A stretch of 35,536 bases of DNA, from contig JAJQBF010000078.1 of the NCBI GenBank assembly GCA_021203425.1, positions 1 through 35,536 of the forward strand, in the 5' to 3' direction. Below the pieces are notes generated by a model. The model ran no database searches, was not told where the DNA came from, and saw nothing but the letters and a program-made list of their open reading frames with translations. Shown here one piece after another: positions 8,827 through 16,698 of the stretch. The position numbers and the translations under genes are program-made. Within the stretch, counting starts at the first letter, position 1, and every line of letters begins with the position of its first letter. This DNA is from Clostridiales bacterium (lineage in GTDB: Bacteria; Bacillota; Clostridia; Lachnospirales; CAG-274).

Positions 8827-9956
8827 AGGTAATTCATTTTATATCGGGAGGAGACACCGGAGGGGCAAAAACCCATGTTCTTTCTCTTCTGAAAAATCTT
8901 TTAAAACTGAATATAGATGTTTCCCTGCTCTGTATTATGGAGGGGGTTTTTACAGAGGAAGCAAAGGAACTGGGTATTCCCGTAAAAATTATTCCTCAGG
9001 AAAAACGCTATGATATTACTGTTTTCGGGAAAATCGCCGAATATATAAACAACAGCGGCGCCGACCTTGTTCACTGTCACGGCGCAAGGGCAAATTATAT
9101 AACTCTGTTTATAAGACACAAGGTTAAAATCCCTATGATTACAACCCTTCACAGTGACTATAAGCTTGACTTTGCGGGGAATTTCAAGAAAAATCTTATA
9201 TACACCCCTATGAATGCCTTTGCACTGAGAAAATTTTCCTATATACTGACTATTACGAAGTCTTTCAGAGATATGATGGAAAAAAGAGGTTTCAAGGCTG
9301 AAAGACTTAAAGTTATTTATAACGGCATAGATATGGAAAATGTTCCTCCGGTTATAAGTAAGACGGAATTTTTGGAAAAATACTGCCCGGGTGAAGTCAA
9401 AAATAAACTTCTTGTAGGCATAGCCGCAAGATTTCAGGCTGTTAAAGGCGTCGATGTTTTCATAAAGGCAGCCGAAAGAGTTTTAAACAAAAGAAATGAC
9501 ACAGCCTTTCTTATCGCCGGCGACGGCGATGACAGCGAAACTCTCAAGAACTATGTTAAGGAGCATAATATAAAGGGGATTTACTTTTTAGGTCAGCTGC
9601 CCTATGACGTTATAGACAGCTTTTACAATGCCCTTGACATAAACGTGCTTTCAAGCTATTCCGAAAGCTTTCCCTATGCCCTGTTAGAGGGAGGACGAAG
9701 AAAAAGAGCCTCTGTTTCAACCCTTGCCGGGGGAGTTGCGGAGATGATAGACAACGAAAAAACAGGTCTTTTGTCCCCTGTGGGAGACTTCGAAAAGCTT
9801 GGGGACAACATAGACAGACTTTTAAGCGACGAGGGCTTAAGAAATATGCTGGGGAAGAATTTTTACAACAAAATAAACAGCGATTTTTCCCTTGTGTCTA
9901 TGGCTAAAAGACACGTTAAAATATACAGCGAGGTAATTGAAAATGAAAAAGCATAA
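8823..9956 (+). CDS. Glycosyltransferase family 4 protein
   Basis: MKVIHFISGGDTGGAKTHVLSLLKNL...VGIAARFQAVKGVDVFIKAAERVL...YSESFPYALLEGG; 4-nt ATGA overlap with the upstream gene. Confidence 0.88.
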   Translation: MKVIHFISGGDTGGAKTHVLSLLKNLLKLNIDVSLLCIMEGVFTEEAKELGIPVKIIPQEKRYDITVFGKIAEYINNSGADLVHCHGARANYITLFIRHKVKIPMITTLHSDYKLDFAGNFKKNLIYTPMNAFALRKFSYILTITKSFRDMMEKRGFKAERLKVIYNGIDMENVPPVISKTEFLEKYCPGEVKNKLLVGIAARFQAVKGVDVFIKAAERVLNKRNDTAFLIAGDGDDSETLKNYVKEHNIKGIYFLGQLPYDVIDSFYNALDINVLSSYSESFPYALLEGGRRKRASVSTLAGGVAEMIDNEKTGLLSPVGDFEKLGDNIDRLLSDEGLRNMLGKNFYNKINSDFSLVSMAKRHVKIYSEVIENEKA

Positions 9957-10488
9957 ATTTAATATTGTAGATATTATAGTTTTGATTGTGGTTATAGCGG
10001 TTATTGCCGCCGTAATTTACAGAGTTTTCAGTACAAGTCACAATGTAGGGGACAATAATCTTCTTTCGGAAGAACAGTATATGTATGTAGAGCTTTACGC
10101 AAACCAGGTTGTTCCCGAGGCTGTGGATACATTACAGCCCGGAGATCTTCTCGTGGCAAACGGAAAGCAGACGACAGGCGAAATTGTATATGTTGAGGCT
10201 GAGCCTGCCGCATATATAGGTGTAGACTCCGACGGAAACACTGTCCTTACGCAGCACCCCCTTTGGAAGGATCTTCACGTTATAATAAGAGATAAGGTAA
10301 ACCCCTCAGAGGTAACATTAAAGGCAGGAGAACAGGAAGTCAGAGTAAACTACACTTATATTCTGAAAACACAGCAGTTTGAAGGCAATTCAAAGGTTAG
10401 AAATATTGAGTTTGTTCCCGTTGATGAGGCTGAAAGCATAAATCCGGAAACAATGTTCGGAGATATGTCAAGCTATACAGAGGAATAA
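9943..10488 (+). CDS. DUF4330-like single-TM protein
   Basis: ATG 9943; MKKHKFNIVDIIVLIVVIAVIAAVIYRVF N-terminal anchor followed by a soluble beta-rich domain. Confidence 0.65.
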   Translation: MKKHKFNIVDIIVLIVVIAVIAAVIYRVFSTSHNVGDNNLLSEEQYMYVELYANQVVPEAVDTLQPGDLLVANGKQTTGEIVYVEAEPAAYIGVDSDGNTVLTQHPLWKDLHVIIRDKVNPSEVTLKAGEQEVRVNYTYILKTQQFEGNSKVRNIEFVPVDEAESINPETMFGDMSSYTEE

Positions 10489-10510
10489 AGCCTGACTTCG
10501 GGGTGATTTT

Positions 10511-12040
10511 ATGAATTTTAAAGAAAGCTTAACAGGCAGCTTTATATTTTGGCTTTTGGGCGCCTACGGCGAAAGCAAATTTAAAAAAAATTGCGAAAAC
10601 TTTGCCGGACTTGTTAAAAGCAGATTAATTTACAGGGCTTTGCGGAAATATGTACATTCCGGTGCCTATGTTTTAGACAGCGGAATTGTCGGCATGTTTA
10701 ACAGCATACTTGCCGCTTTCGGAAAGCTCTGCGATAAAGCCGAGGGTCTTTTAGAGGACAGCTTTATATGCCGCCTTTTAAAGAAAGTTACAGGCTGTAA
10801 AGAGATATTTTTATATATTCTTATAGCCTACCCTTTTTCCGACCTTATTATAAGAAAAACAGCCGGAATTTTAGCCGGTCCCTGGGACGAGCTTTATTTT
10901 TTCGAACTTATCCTTTTGCTTGTTCTTGACTTTATATATAACCATAAGGGCAGAAAATATGTTGTTTCTCCGCTGAACTTACCTGTAATTATATTTTTGG
11001 CGGTTATGTTCGGCTGTTACTTTGTTGTTTCTCCCGACAGAACAATCGGCTTTGAGGGAATGAGAGCAGTCTGTGAATATATATTTTGGTTTTTCCTTGT
11101 ACTTAAGCTCTGCGACAGTGACAAAATCGGCAAAAGGCTGTGTATCTGTCTTTTTATTGTTATAGGCATAATGGCTATACATGGAATTTATCAATATATC
11201 GTTGCTGTGCCTATGCCCTCTTCATGGGTAGACCACAACGAAGCCGGAGTAAGAACAAGAGTTTACTCTATTCTTACAAGTCCCAATGTTTTGGGAAGTC
11301 TTTTTACACTGACAATTCCCATAGGTGTCGGACTGTTTTTAGAAGAATCAAACAAGGTTAAAAAAGCCTTTTACGGCTGTTTGCTTTTATGTATGCTTAC
11401 GTCTCTTGCTTTTACATTTTCAAGAGGGGCTTGGATGGGTTTTATGGCGGCGGTCATTGTGTTTGTATTATTTTATGATGCAAGACTTCTTCTTCCGGTT
11501 TTGGCTTTGGCAGCTTTGGCTGTTTTCCTTGTTCCCGAGGTGGGAAACAGAATAAGCTATATGCTCAGCGCCGATTATATAGAATCCTCTATGAACGGAG
11601 GAAGACTTATAAGATGGATAGACGGACTTGCGGTTTGGTCATACGGAAAGCTGACAGGTGTAGGCTTAGGTCATTTCGGCGGTGCCGTTGCCATAAATCA
11701 CGGTATGCAGTATTTAGTGGGTGAAGACTATGTCGAAACCTTTTATATGGATAACTATTATTTAAAAACGATGATAGAAACGGGAATTGTGGGGCTTGCC
11801 GCCTTTATATTCCTTATGTATCAGGTGTTTATAAGCTCCATAAGAGCCGTAAAAATCTCTTCGGAGAACAAATATTTAAAAATCGGCATAATGTCGGGAC
11901 TTTTCGGAATAATTATTCACAACCTTGTTGAAAACATTTTCGAGGTTCCCCTTATGTCAACGGAATTTTGGGTTTTTGCTGCGGTTTTGATGTCCTTCTG
12001 GTACAGAAAGGCGAATGAAAGCAAAGATAAAGCCGCATAA
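10511..12040 (+). CDS. O-antigen ligase / polymerase (Wzy/WaaL-like) family membrane protein
   Basis: Multi-TM; RVYSILTSPNVLGSLFTLTIPIGVGLF...AFTFSRGAWMGFMAAVIVF...GVGLGHFGGAVA...DNYYLKTMIETGIVGL. Confidence 0.85.
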   Translation: MNFKESLTGSFIFWLLGAYGESKFKKNCENFAGLVKSRLIYRALRKYVHSGAYVLDSGIVGMFNSILAAFGKLCDKAEGLLEDSFICRLLKKVTGCKEIFLYILIAYPFSDLIIRKTAGILAGPWDELYFFELILLLVLDFIYNHKGRKYVVSPLNLPVIIFLAVMFGCYFVVSPDRTIGFEGMRAVCEYIFWFFLVLKLCDSDKIGKRLCICLFIVIGIMAIHGIYQYIVAVPMPSSWVDHNEAGVRTRVYSILTSPNVLGSLFTLTIPIGVGLFLEESNKVKKAFYGCLLLCMLTSLAFTFSRGAWMGFMAAVIVFVLFYDARLLLPVLALAALAVFLVPEVGNRISYMLSADYIESSMNGGRLIRWIDGLAVWSYGKLTGVGLGHFGGAVAINHGMQYLVGEDYVETFYMDNYYLKTMIETGIVGLAAFIFLMYQVFISSIRAVKISSENKYLKIGIMSGLFGIIIHNLVENIFEVPLMSTEFWVFAAVLMSFWYRKANESKDKAA

Positions 12041-12066
12041 ACGCTTAAAAGAAAAGAGAGAATGCT

Positions 12067-13173
12067 ATGACAGAGGTACTTATAACGGGATACCACGGTT
12101 ACGGAAATTACGGCGATGAAGCCACTCTTTTGGCTATAAAAGAGGGCATAGAAAAAATGAATGCAGACGTCAAAATTACCGCACTTTCTTATAATCCCGA
12201 ATTTACAAAAACTGAATATGGTATAAATGCCGTACAGAGATTTAATGTTTTTAAAGTATTTTGGGCAGTTTTTAAGAGCAAGGTTGTAGTTTCCGGAGGA
12301 GGCACTCTTCTTCAGGATATTTCAAGCACACGTTCTCTTTTCTATTATCTCGGTATAATTAAGCTGGCAAAACTCTTGGGCAAAAAGGTTATGGTTTATG
12401 CCAACGGAATCGGTCCCGTAAATAAAGAGTCAAACCGAAAGCTTATAGGCAGAATCGTAAACAAGGTAGACATTATAACCCTGAGAGAAGAGCCCTCTTT
12501 AAATGATTTGGTAAGTATGGGGGTAACAAAACCGCCTACCTACGTTACGGCAGACCCTGCCTTTAATCTTACTTCGGAATCGGACGAAAGAGCCGAAGAG
12601 ATTCTTTTGCAGGAGGGAATACCCACAGACAAACCCCTTGTGGGGGTTGCCGTAAGAGACTGGAAGAAGGCTAAATACGGCGATGAATATATAAGAGAAA
12701 TTGCCATAGCCTGCGACAGCCTTATAAGAAACGGAAACAATGTTCTCTTTATACCTATGCAGTATAAAACAGACTCCGAATTTTCACGAAAAGTAATGGA
12801 CAATATGGAAGAAGAAAGCTATATTTTAAAACAGCCTTATAAGCCCAAGGAAATTATGGCTGTTATAGGAAAGCTTAAACTGACTATAGGTATGAGACTT
12901 CATTCTCTTATTTTCAGCAGCGTTAAAAACGTGCCTATGCTGGGAATTATATATGACCCCAAGGTGGAATATTATATTGATGTTTTGGGAATGGACACAG
13001 CGGCGGATATAAGAAACGAAAGACTTTTGGGAGCCGATATTGTCAGGCTTGCAGACAATATATTTAAAAATTACGATGATTATAAAAAATTATTAAACGA
13101 CAGAACAGCGCCCCTTTTGGCAAAGGCTAAGAAGAACGACAAGTTTTTGAAGGAGCTTATAAAAAAAGCATAA
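12067..13173 (+). CDS. csaB: Polysaccharide pyruvyl transferase, CsaB-like
   Basis: MTEVLITGYHGYGNYGDEATLLAI...VVVSGGGTLLQDISSTRSLFYYLGII...GMRLHSLIFSSVKNVPMLGIIYDPKV. Confidence 0.88.
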   Translation: MTEVLITGYHGYGNYGDEATLLAIKEGIEKMNADVKITALSYNPEFTKTEYGINAVQRFNVFKVFWAVFKSKVVVSGGGTLLQDISSTRSLFYYLGIIKLAKLLGKKVMVYANGIGPVNKESNRKLIGRIVNKVDIITLREEPSLNDLVSMGVTKPPTYVTADPAFNLTSESDERAEEILLQEGIPTDKPLVGVAVRDWKKAKYGDEYIREIAIACDSLIRNGNNVLFIPMQYKTDSEFSRKVMDNMEEESYILKQPYKPKEIMAVIGKLKLTIGMRLHSLIFSSVKNVPMLGIIYDPKVEYYIDVLGMDTAADIRNERLLGADIVRLADNIFKNYDDYKKLLNDRTAPLLAKAKKNDKFLKELIKKA

Positions 13174-13194
13174 CTTTTTACGAAAGGAGAAAAT

Positions 13195-14073
13195 ATGTCA
13201 GGAATTTGTACAATTATGGATGTACCCTTTAACAACCTGAGTATGACAGAGGCTGTGGGTATTACATTAATCAACTTAAAAGAAAGAAAAAAGACTATTA
13301 TATATACCCCTAACCCGGAAATGGTTATGGCGGCGCAAAAAGACAGAGAACTTATGCAGGTTTTAAACTCCGCCGATTTACTTATTCCCGACGGAATAGG
13401 CGTGGTTAAGGCATCAAAGTTTTATCACAACCCCATAAAAGAGAGAGTTGCCGGCTGTGACCTTATCGAAGAGGTTTTTGCCAGAGTAAAGACAACGGTA
13501 AACACTGTTTATTTCCTCGGCGGTGCAGAGGGAGTTGCTGAAAAAGCCAAGCAGAAAATGCAGAGAAAATACAGAGGACTGACAATTTCGGGAACTCATC
13601 ACGGCTATTTTAAAGACGGTTCTCCCGAAGAAAGGGAAGTAATCGATGAAATAAACAGACTTAACCCCGAAATTCTTCTTGTAGGCTTAGGTTTTCCCAG
13701 ACAGGAAAAATGGATAGCCAAACACAGGGACAAGCTTAACTCAATTATAATAATGGGTGTAGGCGGCAGCTTTGACATTTTAAGCGGAAACACAAAAAGA
13801 GCGCCGGAGTTCTACAGAAACCACGGTCTTGAGTGGTTTTACAGACTTATTACACAGCCCACACGTTTTAAAAGAATGCTTGTGCTGCCTGTATTTTTAG
13901 TAAGAGCCATAGGCGAAAGAATCGGCGCAAAAATCGAATTTAACGGCGATAAGGTGTCTATAAAAAGGGCAAACAGCAAAAAACGCAAAAGAAGTTCCGG
14001 CTCTTCAAAGAGCACAAATAACAGAGAAGGAAACAGAGAGAGAACTCCAAGGAGAACAAAAGGAAGTAAGTAA
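13195..14073 (+). CDS. WecG/TagA/CpsF family glycosyltransferase with a basic C-terminal tail
   Basis: YTPNPEMVMAAQKDRELMQVLNSADLLIPDGIGVV...LVGLGFPRQEKWIAKHR...GVGGSFDILSGNTKRAPEFYRNHGLEWFYRLITQPTRFKRM; tail KRANSKKRKRSSGSSKSTNNREGNRERTPRRTKGSK. Confidence 0.92.
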   Translation: MSGICTIMDVPFNNLSMTEAVGITLINLKERKKTIIYTPNPEMVMAAQKDRELMQVLNSADLLIPDGIGVVKASKFYHNPIKERVAGCDLIEEVFARVKTTVNTVYFLGGAEGVAEKAKQKMQRKYRGLTISGTHHGYFKDGSPEEREVIDEINRLNPEILLVGLGFPRQEKWIAKHRDKLNSIIIMGVGGSFDILSGNTKRAPEFYRNHGLEWFYRLITQPTRFKRMLVLPVFLVRAIGERIGAKIEFNGDKVSIKRANSKKRKRSSGSSKSTNNREGNRERTPRRTKGSK

Positions 14074-14075
14074 AA

Positions 14076-14921
14076 ATGGAAATATGGGTTTTACTTGTTA
14101 TATTATACGGAATTTTAAAGGGCTTAAGGGATCTTTTTAAGAAAAAAGCCCTTGAAAAAAGCGAGGTTATGGAGGTTTTGTTCTTCTTCTCACTCCTCGC
14201 TTTTTTATTTGTAACCCCAAGCGCAAAGGAAGCCTTTAAGCTTGATATGTCATACATAGGGTTTATAGCCCTTAAGACATTTTTCGTTTTCAGTGCTTGG
14301 ATATGCGACTTTAGGGCAATTAAGAAAATTCCCGTAAGCCTTTACGGTGTGTTGGATTTATCGGGAGTTTTATTTTCAACCTTTATGGGTGTAGGGCTTT
14401 TAAACGAGTCTTTAAGCGTAAATCAGATTATAGGTCTTTGTATAGTGCTTATAGGTTTGTTTTTAGTTAACTACCAAAAGAACGAAACAGGGGAGAAGGC
14501 AAAACCGAAATATGTTATTATGGCTGTTTTAAGCTGTGTTTTAAACGCATCAAGCGGAGTTATGGATAAGGTTCTTATGCAGCATATGGAAAGTGCCCAG
14601 CTGCAGTTTTGGTTTATGTTTCTTATGCTTGTATTCTACGGGCTTTACATAATTGTTACAAGAACCAAAATAAGCCTTAAGTCGGTTTATAAAAACTACT
14701 GGATTCTTTTAATAGCCCTTACTTTGGTTATAGGTGACAGAGCGCTGTTTTATGCAAACGCCGCAGAGGGCAGCAGCGTCTCCGCTATGACCCTTATAAA
14801 ACAGTCTGCCTGTTTTATAACTATTTTAGGCGGCAGGTTCATTTTTAAGGAAGAAAATATACTTAAAAGACTTCTCTGTGCAGCGCTTATTCTTTTCGGC
14901 ATAGTTATTTCGGTTATTTGA
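14076..14921 (+). CDS. EamA/DMT-superfamily transporter
   Basis: Predicted multi-TM protein with DMT-like SLYGVLDLSGVLFSTFMGVGLLNESLSVNQIIGLCIVLIGLFLVN and a repeated half SVSAMTLIKQSACFITILGGRFIFKEENILKRLLCAALILFGIVI. Confidence 0.82.
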   Translation: MEIWVLLVILYGILKGLRDLFKKKALEKSEVMEVLFFFSLLAFLFVTPSAKEAFKLDMSYIGFIALKTFFVFSAWICDFRAIKKIPVSLYGVLDLSGVLFSTFMGVGLLNESLSVNQIIGLCIVLIGLFLVNYQKNETGEKAKPKYVIMAVLSCVLNASSGVMDKVLMQHMESAQLQFWFMFLMLVFYGLYIIVTRTKISLKSVYKNYWILLIALTLVIGDRALFYANAAEGSSVSAMTLIKQSACFITILGGRFIFKEENILKRLLCAALILFGIVISVI

Positions 14922-15026
14922 AGCGGTGGTTTGCAAAAGTTACAATTAAGCCTAAATATCGGCGCTGTTTTACAGCTGAATTGTAACCGGTCTTATCCTA
15001 TTTATAAATTTTTTGTGAATTTTTTA

Positions 15027-15055
15027 TTGACTTTTATTTTAATATAAGTTATAAT
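15027..15055 (+). promoter_or_regulatory. Putative tRNA promoter (TTGACT-17nt-TATAAT)
   Basis: TTGACT 15027-15032, TATAAT 15050-15055, 12 nt before the tRNA 5' end. Confidence 0.75.
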
Positions 15056-15067
15056 ATTTTCCTGTGA

Positions 15068-15148
15068 GCGGATATGGCGGAATTGGCAGACGCGCCGGAC
15101 TTAGAATCCGGTTCTTCATGAGTGCAGGTTCAAGTCCTGTTATCCGCA
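15068..15148 (+). tRNA. tRNA-Leu (anticodon TAG)
   Basis: Acceptor GCGGATA/TATCCGC, anticodon arm CCGGA-CTTAGAA-TCCGG, T-loop GTTCAAGTC; class II length; CCA not encoded. Confidence 0.93.
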
Positions 15149-15188
15149 GCTGAGGAAAATAGTTGTTCTCATTAATATATATTAATAT

Positions 15189-15276
15189 GCAGACGTATCG
15201 AAGCGGTCATAACGAGCTTGACTCGAAATCAAGTAGCCTTCTTTTAGGCTCGTGGGTTCGAATCCCACCGTCTGCG
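15189..15276 (+). tRNA. tRNA-Ser (anticodon CGA)
   Basis: Acceptor GCAGACG/CGTCTGC, anticodon arm CTTGA-CTCGAAA-TCAAG, long variable arm, T arm GTGGGTTCGAATCCCAC; CCA not encoded. Confidence 0.93.
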
Positions 15277-15288
15277 TTTTTAAACAGG

Positions 15289-15327
15289 GCTGTTGATTCA
15301 TAGCTGTTTTTGAATCGACAGCTTTTA
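15289..15327 (+). terminator. Terminator after the tRNA pair
   Basis: GCTGTTGATTCA(15289-15300) / TGAATCGACAGC(15311-15322), 12 bp with one G-T, followed by TTTTATAG. Confidence 0.8.
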
Positions 15328-15393
15328 TAGTATGCGGTTTATACGTTTACTTGCCGAAATCCTTAATTCATAAGTAAAAAAATTTGAAATCTA

Positions 15394-15422
15394 TTGCAAA
15401 CATACCTTTTTTAGATTATAAT
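15394..15422 (+). promoter_or_regulatory. Putative tgt promoter (TTGCAA-17nt-TATAAT)
   Basis: TTGCAA 15394-15399, TATAAT 15417-15422. Confidence 0.6.
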
Positions 15423-15457
15423 GTATTAAGAAATATTTTAGGAGAGGCAGGAGAACT

Positions 15458-16585
15458 ATGTTTGATGTTTTGAAAACAGAGGGACGAGCCAAAAGAGGGC
15501 GGCTTACCACTGTTCATGGGGTTATTGAAACCCCTGTGTTTATGAATGTAGGGACTTTGGCGGCTATTAAGGGAGCCCTCAGCTCAATAGATTTAAAGGA
15601 AATAGGTACTCAGGTTGAGCTTTCCAATACTTATCATCTTCATCTCCGCCCGGGAGACAAGGTTATAAGACAGCTGAGAGGTCTTCATAAGTTTATGAAC
15701 TGGGACAGACCTATTTTAACCGACAGCGGAGGTTTTCAGGTTTTTTCCCTTACTTCTCTGAGAAAAATTAAGGAAGAGGGGGTTTATTTTAACTCCCATA
15801 TTGACGGCAGGAAAATTTTTATGGGTCCCGAAGAAAGTATGACAATTCAGTCTAACTTAGGCTCTACTATTGCAATGGCTTTTGATGAATGTCCTCCTTC
15901 TGTGGCAGATAAAAAATATATTTCCGACTCCGTCGACAGAACCACAAGATGGCTTGAAAGATGTGTCAGAAAAATGAAGGAGCTTAATTCACTTGAAGAC
16001 ACCGTAAACCCCCATCAGATGCTTTTCGGCATAAACCAGGGGGGAGTTTATGAGGATATAAGAATAAGACACGCTAAAGAAATAAGTCAGTTTGACCTTG
16101 ACGGATATGCTGTGGGAGGGCTTGCCGTTGGGGAAAGCACAGAGGAAATGTACAGAATTTTAGAGGAAACCGTGCCTTATTTGCCTAAAAACAAGCCTGT
16201 ATATTTAATGGGCGTCGGTACGCCGGAAAATATACTTGAGGCTGTCGAAAGGGGAGTTGACTTTTTCGACTGTGTTCTTCCGGCAAGGAACGGAAGACAC
16301 GGAAATTTGTATACATCTAAGGGCAAGCTTAACCTTATGAATGCCAAATATGAGCTTGACGACAGACCTGTTGAAGAAGGCTGCGGCTGTCCCTGCTGTA
16401 AGAATTTCAGCAGAGCATATTTAAGACATTTGTTTAAGGCAAAGGAGATGCTTGCTATGCGCCTTGCCGTCCTTCATAATTTATATTTTTACAATAAGCT
16501 TACCGCCGAAATAAGACAGGCTCTTGATGAGGGGCGGTTTGCCGAATATAAAAGGACAAAATTAGAAGGGTTTAAGGAAAATTAA
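15458..16585 (+). CDS. tgt: tRNA-guanine transglycosylase
   Basis: GALSSIDLKEIGTQVELSNTYHLHLRPG...LTDSGGFQVFSL...GINQGGVYEDIR...GGLAVGES...DFFDCVLPARNGRHG. Confidence 0.97.
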   Translation: MFDVLKTEGRAKRGRLTTVHGVIETPVFMNVGTLAAIKGALSSIDLKEIGTQVELSNTYHLHLRPGDKVIRQLRGLHKFMNWDRPILTDSGGFQVFSLTSLRKIKEEGVYFNSHIDGRKIFMGPEESMTIQSNLGSTIAMAFDECPPSVADKKYISDSVDRTTRWLERCVRKMKELNSLEDTVNPHQMLFGINQGGVYEDIRIRHAKEISQFDLDGYAVGGLAVGESTEEMYRILEETVPYLPKNKPVYLMGVGTPENILEAVERGVDFFDCVLPARNGRHGNLYTSKGKLNLMNAKYELDDRPVEEGCGCPCCKNFSRAYLRHLFKAKEMLAMRLAVLHNLYFYNKLTAEIRQALDEGRFAEYKRTKLEGFKEN

Positions 16586-16621
16586 AGGAAGGGGTGTCCG
16601 GTTCGGGCGTGGTACCGCAAG

Positions 16622-16672
16622 CATCTCTCCGTCACACTGCCGTGTGACACCTCCCCTATTAAGGGGAGGCTT
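16622..16672. repeat. Two-hairpin palindromic intergenic repeat (dispersed-repeat-like)
   Basis: CTCTCC then GTCACAC-TGCC-GTGTGAC (16631-16648) then CCTCCCC-TATTAA-GGGGAGG (16650-16669); resembles, from memory, a family common in gut Clostridia genomes. Confidence 0.7.
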
Positions 16673-16698
16673 GAAAAAATGAAAAAGGAGAAAACACT

